The position numbers were made by a program, and so were the translations under genes. Below the pieces are notes generated by a model, which saw only the letters and a list, made by a program, of their open reading frames with translations, did no database searches and was not told the origin of the DNA. 64,000 nucleotides of DNA from Exophiala sp. HKRS030 (Eukaryota; Ascomycota; Eurotiomycetes; Chaetothyriales; Herpotrichiellaceae): the NCBI GenBank assembly GCA_023897205.1, contig JAHWDD010000033.1, positions 496,001-560,000 on the forward strand. The letters run 5' to 3'. Position 1 is the stretch's first letter; each line of letters starts with the position of its first letter. Below are positions 49,846 through 61,230 of this stretch, piece after piece.

Positions 49846-51275
49846 TGTGAAGGGACGGTACGTCGCGTGATGTCGCGTGTGTTCCTCTCTCGACCCACGT
49901 GCTCGTCTGTGCTCGCCGTGAAACAGAAGGCAGACGAAAAGCTAGGATGCCAACGAATAAAGGTCGACTCTTTACAAAAACCAAGATCGCAGAAATGAGA
50001 GTTGGATCCACCAAGGGTCCAGGTAACGCAGGAACTTTACTGACTTTATGTAGATCTGGACTGAATCTGAGCTGGCCATGTGGTGGGTTACTGGCAAAAG
50101 CATCGTGCACATCTCGGGAGCACCTCCGACGTCACAGCGTGGGTAAAAAAAATTCTCGTGGCCAAAAGACTGGGCGGTGTCGATCTCGAAAAGGCGGAAT
50201 TTGCAGACATCTCGGTGGCCCTTGCTTCGATGGTCAAGCACACAACCACGAAGCTAAACACCCATCACCAGCTCCATGTTGCTCAGGCAATTGCTGCAGA
50301 CTGATAAGGCATTGCTTGGTCTGTGGACATTATACCCAGACGCCGAGGGTGTGACAAGAGGATAAGGCGAATGTTGATTGTAACGCTGCATCATGCGTCA
50401 CCATGGTAAGTCGTTGTACTCCGTGCCATGCAAATAAGAAGGGTCCATTTAATTAGAGTAGGACGATCATAGTCGACTTCAAGGACAAGGTTGCCAGACA
50501 CGAACTAACTAGGACCGATAAAGTTGAAGGATAGCCAGCTGAGTTGTCGTTGGACGAGATGACCGTGGAAAGCCAATGTGGGACTGTTATTAGTTCGTTA
50601 AAGCCTTGGACTGCGGGGGAGGTCAGGTTCTCCTTTCCAAGTGGCCATTGAGACGACTGAGAGTGGCTACAGATGGGGAATCAATTTCCTCAAAGAGCCA
50701 GGGATCATATTCAAACAGGTGCATGGACGTTGCTTGGAGCTTACGGACGCCTACGGAGACTCAAAATCGTAGAGGCAAAGAATTGGATCTCCAAGATCTC
50801 CAATGGCAGCGCCAATGCAGGCAACGTGTCAACTTTTCTCTCAACGTAGGCGAGATCCAGCCGCACAGAAGAAGATCGAGGATTCCCAGGCTTAATCCCA
50901 TCTCATCGGCCGCACCAAAGAAGGCGAGGGACCCAGGGAGGCCGAAGAAAAGTGTATACAATGTTGATGGCGAGGATGTTCAGGTTGTCTAGGCTACAAA
51001 TAGCTAGCCAGAATCAATCATACTATCCCATATCCTTAATAACAACATAGGTCATCATGTAAAAAGTACGCTCGATGGCTGGGGTATCAAAAGATAAAAG
51101 CCTTATCAACACCAGCATGCAGCCTCTCCATGGACCTTGGGTGCTAAAGTCCGTTATCGCGTCGCTGACCATGGCACGCGCTGTATAACCGATCCCCTAT
51201 CCTCCATTCGTCGAATCCTGGTTCTATCCAAGGACGAATTCGAACAAAATATCCCCAAACACTCCTGCGCTAGTA
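49846..51275. other. Intergenic region with a weak open frame
   Basis: Promoter of the SV2-like gene and 3' flank of the ELMO gene. Plus-strand frames at 50080-50304 and 50606-50992 look mildly protein-like; the second ends in a basic KKARDPGRPKKSVYN stretch. They lack shared splice sites, a convincing start or any family match, so I do not call a gene. Confidence 0.4.
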
Positions 51276-54190
51276 TCAAATCTCATAGTAGAAGTCGTCG
51301 TCCAGTCCGTCTCTGCTTGGTATCTGTGGTCCATCCATGCCGTCCATGCCCTCCACAATACCGTCCTCATCATTGTACCGTACGTTCAAAAGACGTACCT
51401 TCAATCCATAATTGCTGATCATGTGGATAAGTCTGTTGGTCTCCGCAGTGATGGGTTGCTGATCCAAGAGCATCAAAAGACCATCTAGCCACTCCGAAGC
51501 CGCTACATGACTTTGAGGCTGGAAAGTGAGCAACACTGATTCCTTGTTTGTCCCGCGGGCCGATGATGTCTTGGACGACGTCCTGGAGTGCCCATCTCGC
51601 GTCCCACGCGACTTGGGAAGATAACCGTGGATGGTGATCTTATTGGTCGTAAACTTGTCGTGGATCAATTCTTTCAAAGTGGAATCGGAATGAACCGACG
51701 AGCGGTCATTCGCGGTCACATTGGAAACAACCGACGATACAATCGACAAGTCAATCTTTTCTCGCAAACTTGATGTTGAAGGCGAGTGTTCTTCCTTCTC
51801 GTGAAAGTCAGCCCAGTGTAAGTATCGGCGATTCTCTGATAACCGAACGAAACGGTGGCCTGTGGGAGCACCCTGCGATAAAGTACTTTCTGTCACAGCG
51901 CCTCCGCCGTCTTGGTCCGCGTATGTATATCCACTGGGAAACCACGCTCCTGCCAGGAGACAACGGATTCTCTGCTCCTTGACAAATTGAAGCGCTTCGC
52001 TTTGCAATTCTTCCTTGACACCACGTAAGTGTTGACCCCAGACGTCCTCATACGTTAGCTCAAGGAGTTCCATCTGTAACTCTCTCAATTTGCCGTACTC
52101 GAACGCGGCTAATTCCTTCTCAACCTCCTCGATGCCTTTGGTGCGGTCTGCACCACCAACAACACTCTCGATCAAAATTCGAGCTAGTTCCACAATCTTT
52201 GGGAAATCGTCTGTTTCGGCCCCGTGGCTTTCCACAATCGGAAAAAGGCATGAAGACCAGCCACATGTAACCGACTCCAGTGCAAGAGAAGTGGTTTGAA
52301 AACTTTGTCAAAGTTGGTACGGCTCTCGAGGGCAAGATAACTCTTGGAATCCTCCAAATCCATTTTGTCCACCTCGAAATGTTCAAAAAGAATGGCCGTC
52401 ATCGTGAGACTTGCATGAGCCAGCGGGCATGCCTTTTGCTCAGGTCCTACGGACTGCTCCAGGAGGATATTTTGAAACTCGTCTTGATGTTTCCGAACAT
52501 AATCCGAGAGGTCCATCATACCCAGGAAACCCATACCGGCAAAGTCTGGTTCAGGATTCTCGGAAGAAAACCCTAACCGTCGCCATTTCTGGGGGTTATG
52601 TTTTGATTTTGAATCGCCATTGAGGTGCTCAAAAGGCTTCTCCGGATTGCTGGAGAGGTGTATTGCTTTGATTGTGCGCCGGTGCTCTGGCTTGACCAGA
52701 TCCACAGGCACATCTTTCCATCGCCTTAGCAAGATCTTTGTCAGTGCCTGGAACTCCAAAAGAGGATGTGCGAGGTCCTGTAGTGCTGAACTTTGCATCA
52801 AAACGTATACAGCCTTGATGACACCAAGATCTTGAATCCGTTTGATAAACTTGGGCCACTCCGTCTCATTGTCGTTGGTGATAGCATCGCGCATCAGGGA
52901 GTTGATCAATTGTAACGCATTTGCACACAATGCATGGTCTGCAGAGGATAGCCTTGTGACCAGCATTTCTAGAAATTGCGGATAAACTGCTATGGCGGGT
53001 TTTAATGCCTGGAATCCTCCGGCAGTATTTGATGTCTTCATTTGTGATGATCGATCGGCGTGATATGGACGAGATACGATGGAGACAAGAATGGCCATGG
53101 CTCCACGAAGAATATTGACTAAGGGTTGACAGACAACAAGTTCCACAACCTGAAGGGACACCAATTCGTTAGTTATGATCGCCTAGACATATATGACCAC
53201 TCTCTGACTTGCCTTTTCGACTACCTTGTTGTTCACAGCCTCCCATCCTTGATCCACCTCAAGCAGGCGCGCAAAGCTCGCCAGACTATAAGCCAACGTG
53301 TTTCCGGTGGATTCGAGGATCAAAGCCCGCAGTCGAGGAAGGCCGCCGGAAAGGACAAAGTGTTCGGCAAATGATGGGTCGTTGATGAGCGATTGCAGCT
53401 TGAAAGCCGCCATTTTGCGACTTCCATCCTCGCTGCTTGACAGACTGGTCAAAAGGTCTGCCAAATTAGGACTTTGTGAGGGATTGTTTGACTCCATCTC
53501 CGTGACGTCTGGCCAGGCATGAGGGGTGGGCGGAATGACGGTCAACGACGGTGAGGGCAAGAGGTAGATTGGTGATGTCTTTGTACTGCCGTCTTCATCA
53601 TGAGTTTTGAGTTCTGGACCATCGAAGAACGAAGACACGCGTTGATGTTGACCAGCAGAACGAGGAGTCAAAGTGCGGACGAGAGTGGTGGTGCTCAATT
53701 GGCTGCGGCGTGACCAATTCTGGAACAACCCACCTCGCCCGGGATCTAATGTGATAGCAGCATGCGAGGAACTTGATGGCGTTGATTCATAGGTGGAAAG
53801 TCCACCTTGCGGCTGCCCCTGGCGAATTGCCTTTGTGGGCGCAGCTGCCCCCATAGGTGCCCCCAGAGTAGGGCTCTTTAGGCCAGTGCTTTCCTCGACG
53901 CTAGCCGAACGCCGCCTTTGAAACCCTTCGAGGTCATCAAGCCCATCCTGTACACCACCGACTTGATGTTGGGCCACCTGTGCCACCGTGGCCACCCTCG
54001 AAACTAAGGACAAATCTGATTCTCGTCGACTTTGTAGGCGCGTCGACAATGACGTCAATAATGACAATCTTTTGGAGGATGGTGGTCTCCCATTATCATT
54101 CTTCGATCCATCAACGTTACTCACCCTTTCACAAGAAGACACGCTGCTGCTGCAGGACTCCCAATCGGTTTCATCAATAGGTGCTGTCAT
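51276..54190 (-). CDS. ELMO/CED-12 family protein (about 950 aa), with one apparent frameshift
   Basis: Exon 1 is 53213..54190 and exon 2 is 51276..53149. The 63-nt intron uses a GC donor (AAG|GCAAGT), branch CTAAC and acceptor TTCAG. Exon 1 gives a disordered Ser/Pro-rich N-terminus and the start of an armadillo-like repeat region (SFAEHFVLSGGLPRLRALIL). Exon 2 continues it (VVCQPLVNILRGAMAILVSI), then the ELMO-domain part and a C-terminal PH-like region with YLHWADFHE and Asn/Arg-rich loops. ELMO proteins pair with DOCK-type exchange factors to activate Rac. At 52220-52223 the frame breaks inside a four-base homopolymer (GGGG on the coding strand). One more G restores KATGAETDDFPKIVELARIL and makes the total exactly 951 codons. 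The start at 54190 (MTAPIDETDWE) is a choice; an upstream in-frame ATG exists at 54304. Confidence 0.85.
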
Positions 54191-54579
54191 CTTTTCATCC
54201 ACTCCCTTTCGAACTGGATTTGCATCAGCATACTTCCCCGTGCATAGGCGAGACTGTGAAACGTTAGAGATCACGTAACTGGTTGTCGGTTTTATGCGAG
54301 TCATGCGAAACACAATCAAAATGGCAGATTGAGGCTTGCTTGACATGTGATTGAGTTTACACATGAGTTACGGAACTGACGAGATTGTGACTATCGAGTA
54401 AAAAGAGGTGAATGCTTTCGAGGTCTCTAGCCAACTACGCTCACTATACTCCAACCCACCCGGTATCGTCTCGAGCCAAAAGGTACTGGCAAGGTCGACC
54501 TCATAGACGAGCCCAACAGGCAAGATCTCTCATGGGTGAGTGAAGTCGTAAGGATTTTAGCCTTGCCCTGAATCCATAC
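54191..54579. other. Short intergenic region
   Basis: Promoter of the ELMO gene and 3' flank of TMA22. Nothing else seen. Confidence 0.5.
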
Positions 54580-55337
54580 TCAACTCGCACTCTTCTTCTT
54601 GGTCTCATCCTTCATATCCAAGTTGTCCTCTGGTATCTCAGGATACTTCTCTTGTAACCAGTCATATAGGTCATCACTGACATCTCCCTGTACGGTAATC
54701 TCCTCGCCTCCCGCGGCAGTTTTTGTCACACTGCTGCCCGTCGCAAATTTCTTGCCCAGCTCTTTCGCAACCTTCTTCAGGTCTAGTCCATGCTCTTCCA
54801 GGCCTGATACTACCGTCACATACTTGCGCTTGTTGCGCTCGACTCTCTTGATCAGGACGATGGCCTCAGCCTTTCTTTCGGCTTCACGTTGTTCGGCTGC
54901 TGCGGCTTTTGCTGTCTTCTTTGCCGCATCCTTATCTGCTCGTTTCTGAGCATCCACGGACAATGCGGCCAGGTTGGCATTGAGGACCTCTGTAAAATCA
55001 ATGGGTCAGTCATCTTGAGTTCTCCTGAAAATTGTTATGCCTACCTTCTGAGTACAACTTCTTGTGTAGATCGGGATGATTTTTTGCGAGCCATTCTTCG
55101 CACTTCTTAGATGTGCCGCCAAATTCGCAATACTGTGGTCGACTAGGTCAGAGGTTTCGTGAGATTCTCGCCCCGAGCCATTGAACTGGGTAAAGGCATA
55201 CCTCCGGTGGCAGAGTACAGACTGTCGTAAACAGAGTCAGTCAAGTCCAGACCAAGTTGTAGAGAAGACTTACCCCCACAGTAAACAACCTGCCGTGCGG
55301 GAGGCCCAGTAGGCTCCGTTGCGACCTCGGCCGACAT
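54580..55337 (-). CDS. TMA22: Translation machinery-associated protein 22 (DENR homologue), 193 aa
   Basis: Model complement(join(54580..54989,55045..55132,55202..55221,55274..55337)), 582 nt in frame. The N-terminus has RQVVYCGGVCTLPPEYCEFG and KKCEEWLAKNHPDLHKKLYS, the Cys-containing Tma22/DENR zinc-binding-like region. After a Lys/Ala-rich linker comes a SUI1 domain with RNKRKYVTVVSGLEEHGLDL, KKVAKELGKKFATGSSV and a final DWLQEKYPEIPEDNL. With Tma20 (MCT-1) it acts in 40S recycling and reinitiation in the cytoplasm. Length is typical (about 190-200). Exon 2 is a 20-nt micro-exon encoding the rest of the VCTLPPE stretch. All introns have GTAAGT/GTATGC/GTAGGC donors and CAG acceptors. Confidence 0.95.
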
Positions 55338-55642
55338 TGCGCAATTCAGGCCGGTTCTCGGGTTCCTTCAAGTGATGTCTGATGAGAACGACAGATTCCT
55401 CACCAAATAATGGTGCATGTAGGTTTTGAGAAGTCCTTGACTTCTGGCGATTTCTACGCAGTCAGTATCGAGAAACACATGACGGAAGTTGCCAAGAGCC
55501 GTGCAGTCATCCCCACATCAGGTCAAAAGTGTTGCCGCTTTCCGAGTGGCTTGACACCCCTGGCACTCTAGCCAATCAAGCGCAAGTTAAGTGGCCTGGA
55601 GTCTAAAGTGGCTTATATCGAATATGTCTGAACTTAAACTTA
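55338..55642. other. TMA22 promoter region
   Basis: No gene seen; ends at the TA flanking the MITE. Confidence 0.5.
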
Positions 55643-55858
55643 CAATGGTCTACCCTTGAAATTTTACTCCCTGTCGTTTTGCAAGGGTAAGCGAGACCAG
55701 GTATGTGAATAGCCAGCTAAAGTGGCAAGCGATAATTTGAGGAGTAATATATTACTAGACCATACTCCGTTGGCCCTGGCGGTCTCTGAATTGTCAATCA
55801 GAGTAGCAAGGGGTCCACCAAGATCGACAGGGAGTACAATTTCAAGGGTAGACCATTG
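55643..55858. mobile_element. 216-bp MITE with 34-bp terminal inverted repeats and TA target duplication
   Basis: The left end 55643-55676 starts CAATGGTCTACCCTTGAAAT. The right end 55825-55858 is its inverted copy with one mismatch in 34 bases. TA dinucleotides flank both ends (55641-55642 and 55859-55860), as expected for Tc1/mariner/pogo-type integration. The interior has no coding capacity for a transposase and holds a GTAATATATTAC palindrome near its centre. The nearly intact ends suggest relatively recent insertion. It lies in the promoter side of TMA22 and the 3' side of the zinc-finger gene. Confidence 0.8.
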
Positions 55859-56616
55859 TACTCCCGACATTTGACAACAAGCCTCAATGGTTCTGACTTC
55901 TTGTCTGGCCACCAACTGTATGAACGGTCAATGTCACCTTGGTTCAGCGTAGGGTGATATCATCAACCGAGGTACTGAATCCTGAAGGAAACAGAGAAAT
56001 ATAGCATGCCTTCCCCAAGGATTTCATCCAGGAGGTATTCCAGGGCTGATCTTCAGTCTACACCACCCAAAGACAATGGCCAAAGGTAATGACCATTGTT
56101 TTATAGTGGCGTCTTAACCCTCTACAGAACCAAGACAGAATCTTTCTTCCAAGCCCCGGGCTCTCTCCCGGGCACTGAGATGGCCGCGACAGCCGTCTAT
56201 TTTGTATTGGACACCGCTTGATTGACAGGCAGAGAGCTCGTGATCAATCCGAGCTCGTCGCCACATGGCATGGCTGAAGCGTGCGAGGCCGAACGAGCCT
56301 GATTGCTATATCCTTATTGAATGCAGGAATTGATGTCCCATTCACTTCATTTGGTTGAGGCAGCTAGACAGATATATCCAACACCCGGCCGATGCTGAGG
56401 ACGAAAACTCCGTGCGGAATGCTCATAAGGTTCGGCAGGTGATGGATTGCAGTTTCTTCTGCGACTCCTTTCTTAACTGGTGATACACTTGGCCTTTCAA
56501 TCCTAGCTACCTTAGTTTGGCTATCTTACATATCATGATCATCAACATCATCCAGCACCACCACCACCACCACCAAAATCCCCACCCAATCTCACAGTAT
56601 CATTTCCTGCCACGCT
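55859..56616. other. Intergenic, 3' flank of the zinc-finger gene
   Basis: No gene supported. A short (CAC)n run lies at about 56551-56575. Confidence 0.5.
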
Positions 56617-57897
56617 TCATGTCGCAAAAAACCTATTGCGATGTGACTTCCCACCTGGCACATCGTTGACAAACCTCTCTTTGGAACTGACATTACCTAT
56701 CACATCCATCTTGGCGCGAAACCGCTTCTGATCATCATTCGCCTTGGCTTCCTGTTTCTGAGCGATTGCCAGACGAGCACGTTGTTCTGGTAGTGGGAGA
56801 TGGGCCAGCGCTCTCTGGTCTGTCTTGCGCATGCTTGACAGCTGGACTTGGAAATCTCGTGTCCGTTTCTCCTGCTTGTTGGTGAGTGCGAGCGATGTGG
56901 ATGAATATGTGTCGGTGGTGATGCGCTGAGAGTCAGAATTGCTCGTCAATTGTGGTTCGTCCTCCTCGCGGCGAGGGATGGCACGATCACCATCTGCATA
57001 CCGCTGATCCGGGGATATTGTAGTAGGCAGTTTGCGCCGACGTGCGACCTTGCGGCCCACCGATTTCCTATTCTCGAGAACCTTTCCCGATGGCAGACGC
57101 AAGGTGTCTTCCGCGCCCACATCAAGCGTTAACGAGGCCAACGCTTCCCCCGGCAACTCGACCACTGGTTCATCTTCCTCCTGCCCGTCCAGATCATCCC
57201 CACTCTCCGCCTCCGCTTCCGCCTCTTCATCCTCTACCTCATCCTCAACCTCAACCTCATCCTCATCCTCATCCTCATCCTCATCCTCAACCTCATCCTC
57301 AACCTCAACCTCATCCTCATCCTCCTCCGACAGGTCAAAATCACAAAACTCATGAAACTCGCTATCCTCGGTCTCAAAGTCGACCTGGCAATGTCCCTGG
57401 CTCAACATATGCTGCTGGATAGCATGTGGCGAGTTGCGGATTGTGTGGCAACAAAGACACTCGTTGTACTCGTAGATGACCGAGTGCATGTAGCGCAGCA
57501 GGACCTCCAGATCCACCAGCAAGTGCTCTTCGGACGGCATGTCCAGGCCGTGCTGGAGTCTCATGTGAGAGCGGTTCTTGGCCAGCGAGCCGAGTTTGCG
57601 CGTGCAGAACAGACAGGTTTCGGGGTGGAATTCGGTCGTTGTCGTCGTCGATGTTGTCATCGTTGTTGTGGCTGTTGTTGTTGTTGTTGCTGTCGTTTTG
57701 GTTGTTGACATTGTTGTTGTCGGCTGGGCTGTTTGTGTGGGTAGAGTGATATTGGATTGCGATGAATGTTCTCTAGTGTTCGAATTGTCGTCCCTTGAGG
57801 ACTTTGTTGCTGCGAGATCCATAGTGCCGGTTGTCATTGCAGCAGTGGTTGCGGCGGTTGCGGCGGTTGCGGCGGTTGCTGTACCTGCGCCTACCAT
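56617..57897 (-). CDS. REI1/ZNF622-like C2H2 zinc-finger protein, 426 aa
   Basis: Single-exon frame. After an Ala/Thr-rich low-complexity N-terminus (about 1-88), two Cys2His2 fingers follow: CLFCTRKLGSLAKNRSHMRL and CLCCHTIRNSPHAIQQHMLS. They are linked by LLVDLEVLLRYMHSVIYEYN and followed by SQGHCQVDF and EFHEFCDF. The order finger - VDLExLLxYxH - finger - xxGHC matches the central part of Rei1/Reh1, cytosolic 60S biogenesis factors that recycle the shuttling factors Arx1 and Alb1. An acidic Glu/Asp/Val run (about 190-240) and a basic C-terminus with KVARRRKLP follow. The usual first N-terminal finger is missing, so it is more likely a divergent paralogue than Rei1 itself. Triplet-type DNA repeats encode the Thr, Asp/Glu and Ala runs. 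Confidence 0.7.
   Translation of the reverse strand: MVGAGTATAATAATAATTAAMTTGTMDLAATKSSRDDNSNTREHSSQSNITLPTQTAQPTTTMSTTKTTATTTTTATTTMTTSTTTTTEFHPETCLFCTRKLGSLAKNRSHMRLQHGLDMPSEEHLLVDLEVLLRYMHSVIYEYNECLCCHTIRNSPHAIQQHMLSQGHCQVDFETEDSEFHEFCDFDLSEEDEDEVEVEDEVEDEDEDEDEDEVEVEDEVEDEEAEAEAESGDDLDGQEEDEPVVELPGEALASLTLDVGAEDTLRLPSGKVLENRKSVGRKVARRRKLPTTISPDQRYADGDRAIPRREEDEPQLTSNSDSQRITTDTYSSTSLALTNKQEKRTRDFQVQLSSMRKTDQRALAHLPLPEQRARLAIAQKQEAKANDDQKRFRAKMDVIGNVSSKERFVNDVPGGKSHRNRFFAT
57234..57328. repeat. Low-complexity CCTCAT/CCTCAA repeat encoding an acidic tract
   Basis: Tandem CTCATC and CTCAAC hexamers on plus; the minus strand codes the Glu/Asp/Val run of the zinc-finger protein. Likely to vary in length between strains. 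Confidence 0.85.
57848..57880. repeat. 9-bp tandem repeat (about 3.5 copies)
   Basis: Unit GTTGCGGCG, coding the Ala-Ala-Thr repeats at the start of the zinc-finger protein. Confidence 0.85.
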
Positions 57898-58285
57898 GCT
57901 ACTTATGTAGGTACTATTGTATGGTATCGAGCAATACTATTCGACTGGAGATCTGCGTAAACGACGGGCTTTTGTAACTGAGTTTTATTATATCTAGAAT
58001 GCAAGATCTCGCCCTCGTATAAGAGAATCAGTGGTATAGATATATGTTATGTACCTTGATCATCGTTGTTGTCGTCCACGTCGTCCGATGAATGGCACCT
58101 AAGTGATGCTCACGCCCCGTTTGCGATTGGCTGCAGTGAGTCATTTCCAGGCGCCTAACCATTTCGGGCGATATTTTGCTTCTCCAGTTGCCTACTTGGG
58201 AACAATGCTACTTACTGGTTTACTTTGTTGGAGGGAAGGCTTGGCTTGGCACGTGTGGCTCTCACTACAGACAATCGAAACAAAG

Positions 58286-58313
58286 ATACATACATACGTA
58301 CATACATACCTAC
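58286..58313. repeat. (ATAC)n microsatellite, interrupted
   Basis: ATAC/TACC tandem units with one GTAC interruption. Confidence 0.85.
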
Positions 58314-60530
58314 AACAGGTGTGTTCTCTTCGGTGGAGAAGCCTGACGGACGGAGTCCAGACACAGCCTCCATACATACGCAGTGCACAGGTGCGAGAAT
58401 GTTGTCTTGTGGGAATTGGAGCAGTTTAGATCTGTGACGAGGAAGGGCTAAGGTAGAAGTATCGAGGCGAAGGCTTCAGAGATGGGTGGGTAGTCAGGCC
58501 TTTTCATCTCAAATGTGCAGACTCGACTATTTACAAACTGAGAACCTATGTAGTTGCTTGATCAGCAAGACGGGTACGATAGCCACCGCTGTCTCTTCCC
58601 ACCACCGTTTCACCACTCAAATGTGCGTGCTTGTCAAATCAACCACGGGGCCCGAACGTGTATTGAGATTTCATTGTCCACTCACTTCAACGGTAATAAG
58701 ACTTAGCTGCAGCAAGAGACGAATCTTCTCTTGAGCTAGGAGAAATGCCTCAAGTCACGAGATTCTCCAATCCCACGGCAAGATATCTTTTTTGTGGCGT
58801 GGCATAACCAAGATCCGTTTGGCTCAATCTTCTGTGCTCTTTGCTTTCCTCGGTGTCGTCTGCGATGACACTGTTGCGTCGGTGCAGGTAGTAGCTAGAT
58901 GTTCGAGTAATCAGGACCTTCTGTCAGATTGGCTTCGGTCTGATGGTACCGTAGATCATGGTCGCGCGGGCTTCTTCTTCTTCTCCATATGACATATGGC
59001 GAATGGACGTAGTTCTGGTCATATGGCCATGCGAATCTCATAGGGGAGATATGCGGCGTAGAAAGAAAAGACCCAAAGTCTGCTGGACGTTGCATACTCG
59101 TTGGTGTCTTTGAAGCTCCGCTCATGTAGCTTCCTGCTAGTCCACTTTTCGGTAAAACTGTCAGTAAGCAATGCGGCATGCTGGTTGTCATGATGTAGTC
59201 AAAAACTTCCTAAGTATCTGTTCACAAGATGCTCAACGTGTACCATTTCCAAATTGGAGTTGAATTCATTGACCAATGCATATTCAGACATCATGGTCTT
59301 CTTCATAAAGGTGGAGAGCACGGGGAGTTCCCTGAACTCTGCCCTGTTGTTGATTGAAGGCCCTGAACAGGAATTACCTTCATGAAGACGTCGACACCAG
59401 ATCATTGCAGGGTCTCCAGCCGAGGGTAAGCTCAGCGAACCCAAGTCAATTCTGTGATAAAGCCTCTTGTCGCTGAAAAAGGATCCCTTAACTTACCCTC
59501 TAAAAGTCGTGGAGACAGAATGTGTTATTATTCACCACTGCTATGGTCAATGACATATACTCCTCGATGGCTGACTTCATCTTCATCCTCTAACGGCAAT
59601 GGAATTGTGTAGTCCGTAATGGAGGGTGAGTCAAAAAGCCATGGCAAATGCAAGGGGAAAGCCTAGGCCGCCAAGACACCGAGAGAGGACAAAGTCAACC
59701 CGGTTGATCTTCGGTTGGCTGGGATTCGTTGGCCACCCACTTCATCCCGTTACGAGGTGACATCCTCGCCATCTTCACGTGCAAATATGCAACCGGTGAA
59801 CTCTTGAAGATGATGATTGTAGGTAAGCCACTGGTAAGTCTGGGTTGCCGAATATGATTCGGACGGATGTGAACACGAGAAGATCCAGCAGCAGAGGTGA
59901 CTCAAGATCCACGCACATGTAACAGTTACCGTTTGCTTCCGATCAATACTGACAATTCTTTGGTCTTTGATTGCGACACTGTCAAGACTCCGCAGAGAGG
60001 GTTTCATTGATACTCGAATATCCAAATAAGTGCTATGGAGACCTCGTATCAATGTGACAAGGCCATCCCAGAGAAACCCCTCAATTCTTGCATCAACAGC
60101 GTCTTCGTTGTTGTGCTTCTCAAACAATCGTTCGTAAGAATGGGTCATGGTTGTTGAGTTCCCCACTTCGTTACTGCGCCCCTCCGATAACCTCTGAAGA
60201 CGACGTCGATGGAGACCGTGCGAAGACCTCCACGGGGTGGTCCAGACACCACTGATTGCTCGAACGACAACAACTTTGGGATTATGCGCAACATCTCCAT
60301 TGACTTGTTTTGGACTACTTCAGGCGACAGCATTATGATTCAGATCTCACATCCTAACGGCTGTTGATTGCCGTGTCGCTAAAGGATCATCTGTGTACCG
60401 CAAGACATGTTGTGGAAGATATTGACATGTGACATTATGCAAGGTCGGGCGGGCGGTCGAAATTGCCACGAAAACAGACCCTGAGGTGTGCAGGGTCAGT
60501 CTGCAGACGATGACAGTGGTTATATGGTAG

Positions 60531-60745
60531 TCAACCTAGAGGGATCAAATCTGTCTCGAGTGTGGGTATAGACGGCGACTTTCGGCGGCAAGTGCCTCTA
60601 CAAGAATGGAGGGTTGGTCCTTGAGTGCATATATTTCCCAAAATCGGTGTTATGACAGAGTTGTCATGGTTCCACAAAGCTTGCGTGATATCCAGCGGCG
60701 TCATGAAAGCCCATAAGCGAAAGAACACGTTCGAGATGGACCAAT
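60531..60745 (-). pseudogene. Possible decayed coding fragment
   Basis: One frame reads FFRLWAFMTPLDITQALWNH and on to about 60649. The next frame then reads IYALKDQPSILVEALAAESR and RLYPHSRQI before TGA and TAG stops. The two parts look like one protein split by a 2-bp loss in a TATATA run, and the stops could come from C-to-T changes (CGA, CAG). I do not recognise the family. Confidence 0.3.
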
Positions 60746-61206
60746 GCAGATTTCACTCTTAAGCATCGACGTCAATGCATGGAATGGAAGGGCAGAAATC
60801 AAAATGATATGCCTGGGAAATGAATCAAGATCTGACCACCTCCATGTTGCCGGTATAATACCATATCATAGCCCACCGTGTCGAGGACAATGGAGCCCAG
60901 ACCAGGCGAAGCTCACAGTATCGTGTTATCGTAATATGGCCATGTCGTGATGTGGGTATCTAAATGAGGCATAACTGGGGAAGTTGAGTCACGTCGCGGT
61001 GGAGTGCTGAACTCTCACGATCTTCCATTTCATTTACGTACAGAACGCCCGGGGACAAATTGATGACAGAGAGCGGGATGAGATGGAGTTTGGAGGTGAG
61101 GCCATCAAGCGACCAATTCATTTATTGGGTGAGATTTTTGATTTAATGCCGGAAACCAGTTCCGACAAGGTCAAGTGATGAGCATCTAAGGGGAGTATCC
61201 GAGGAT

Positions 61207-61230
61207 GGCAGTGGCAGTGGCAGTGGCAGG
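61207..61230. repeat. (TGGCAG)n-type short tandem repeat
   Basis: Four GGCAGT/GGCAGG units in a row. Confidence 0.8.

Noticed and set aside
50606..50992. Basic, AT-hook-like plus-strand protein
   Set aside because: A single GRPKK stretch near the end of an otherwise featureless frame, with no start context or upstream exon.
57032..57422. Plus-strand Ser- and Pro/His-rich frames opposite the zinc-finger gene
   Set aside because: Antisense readings of the acidic hexanucleotide repeat.
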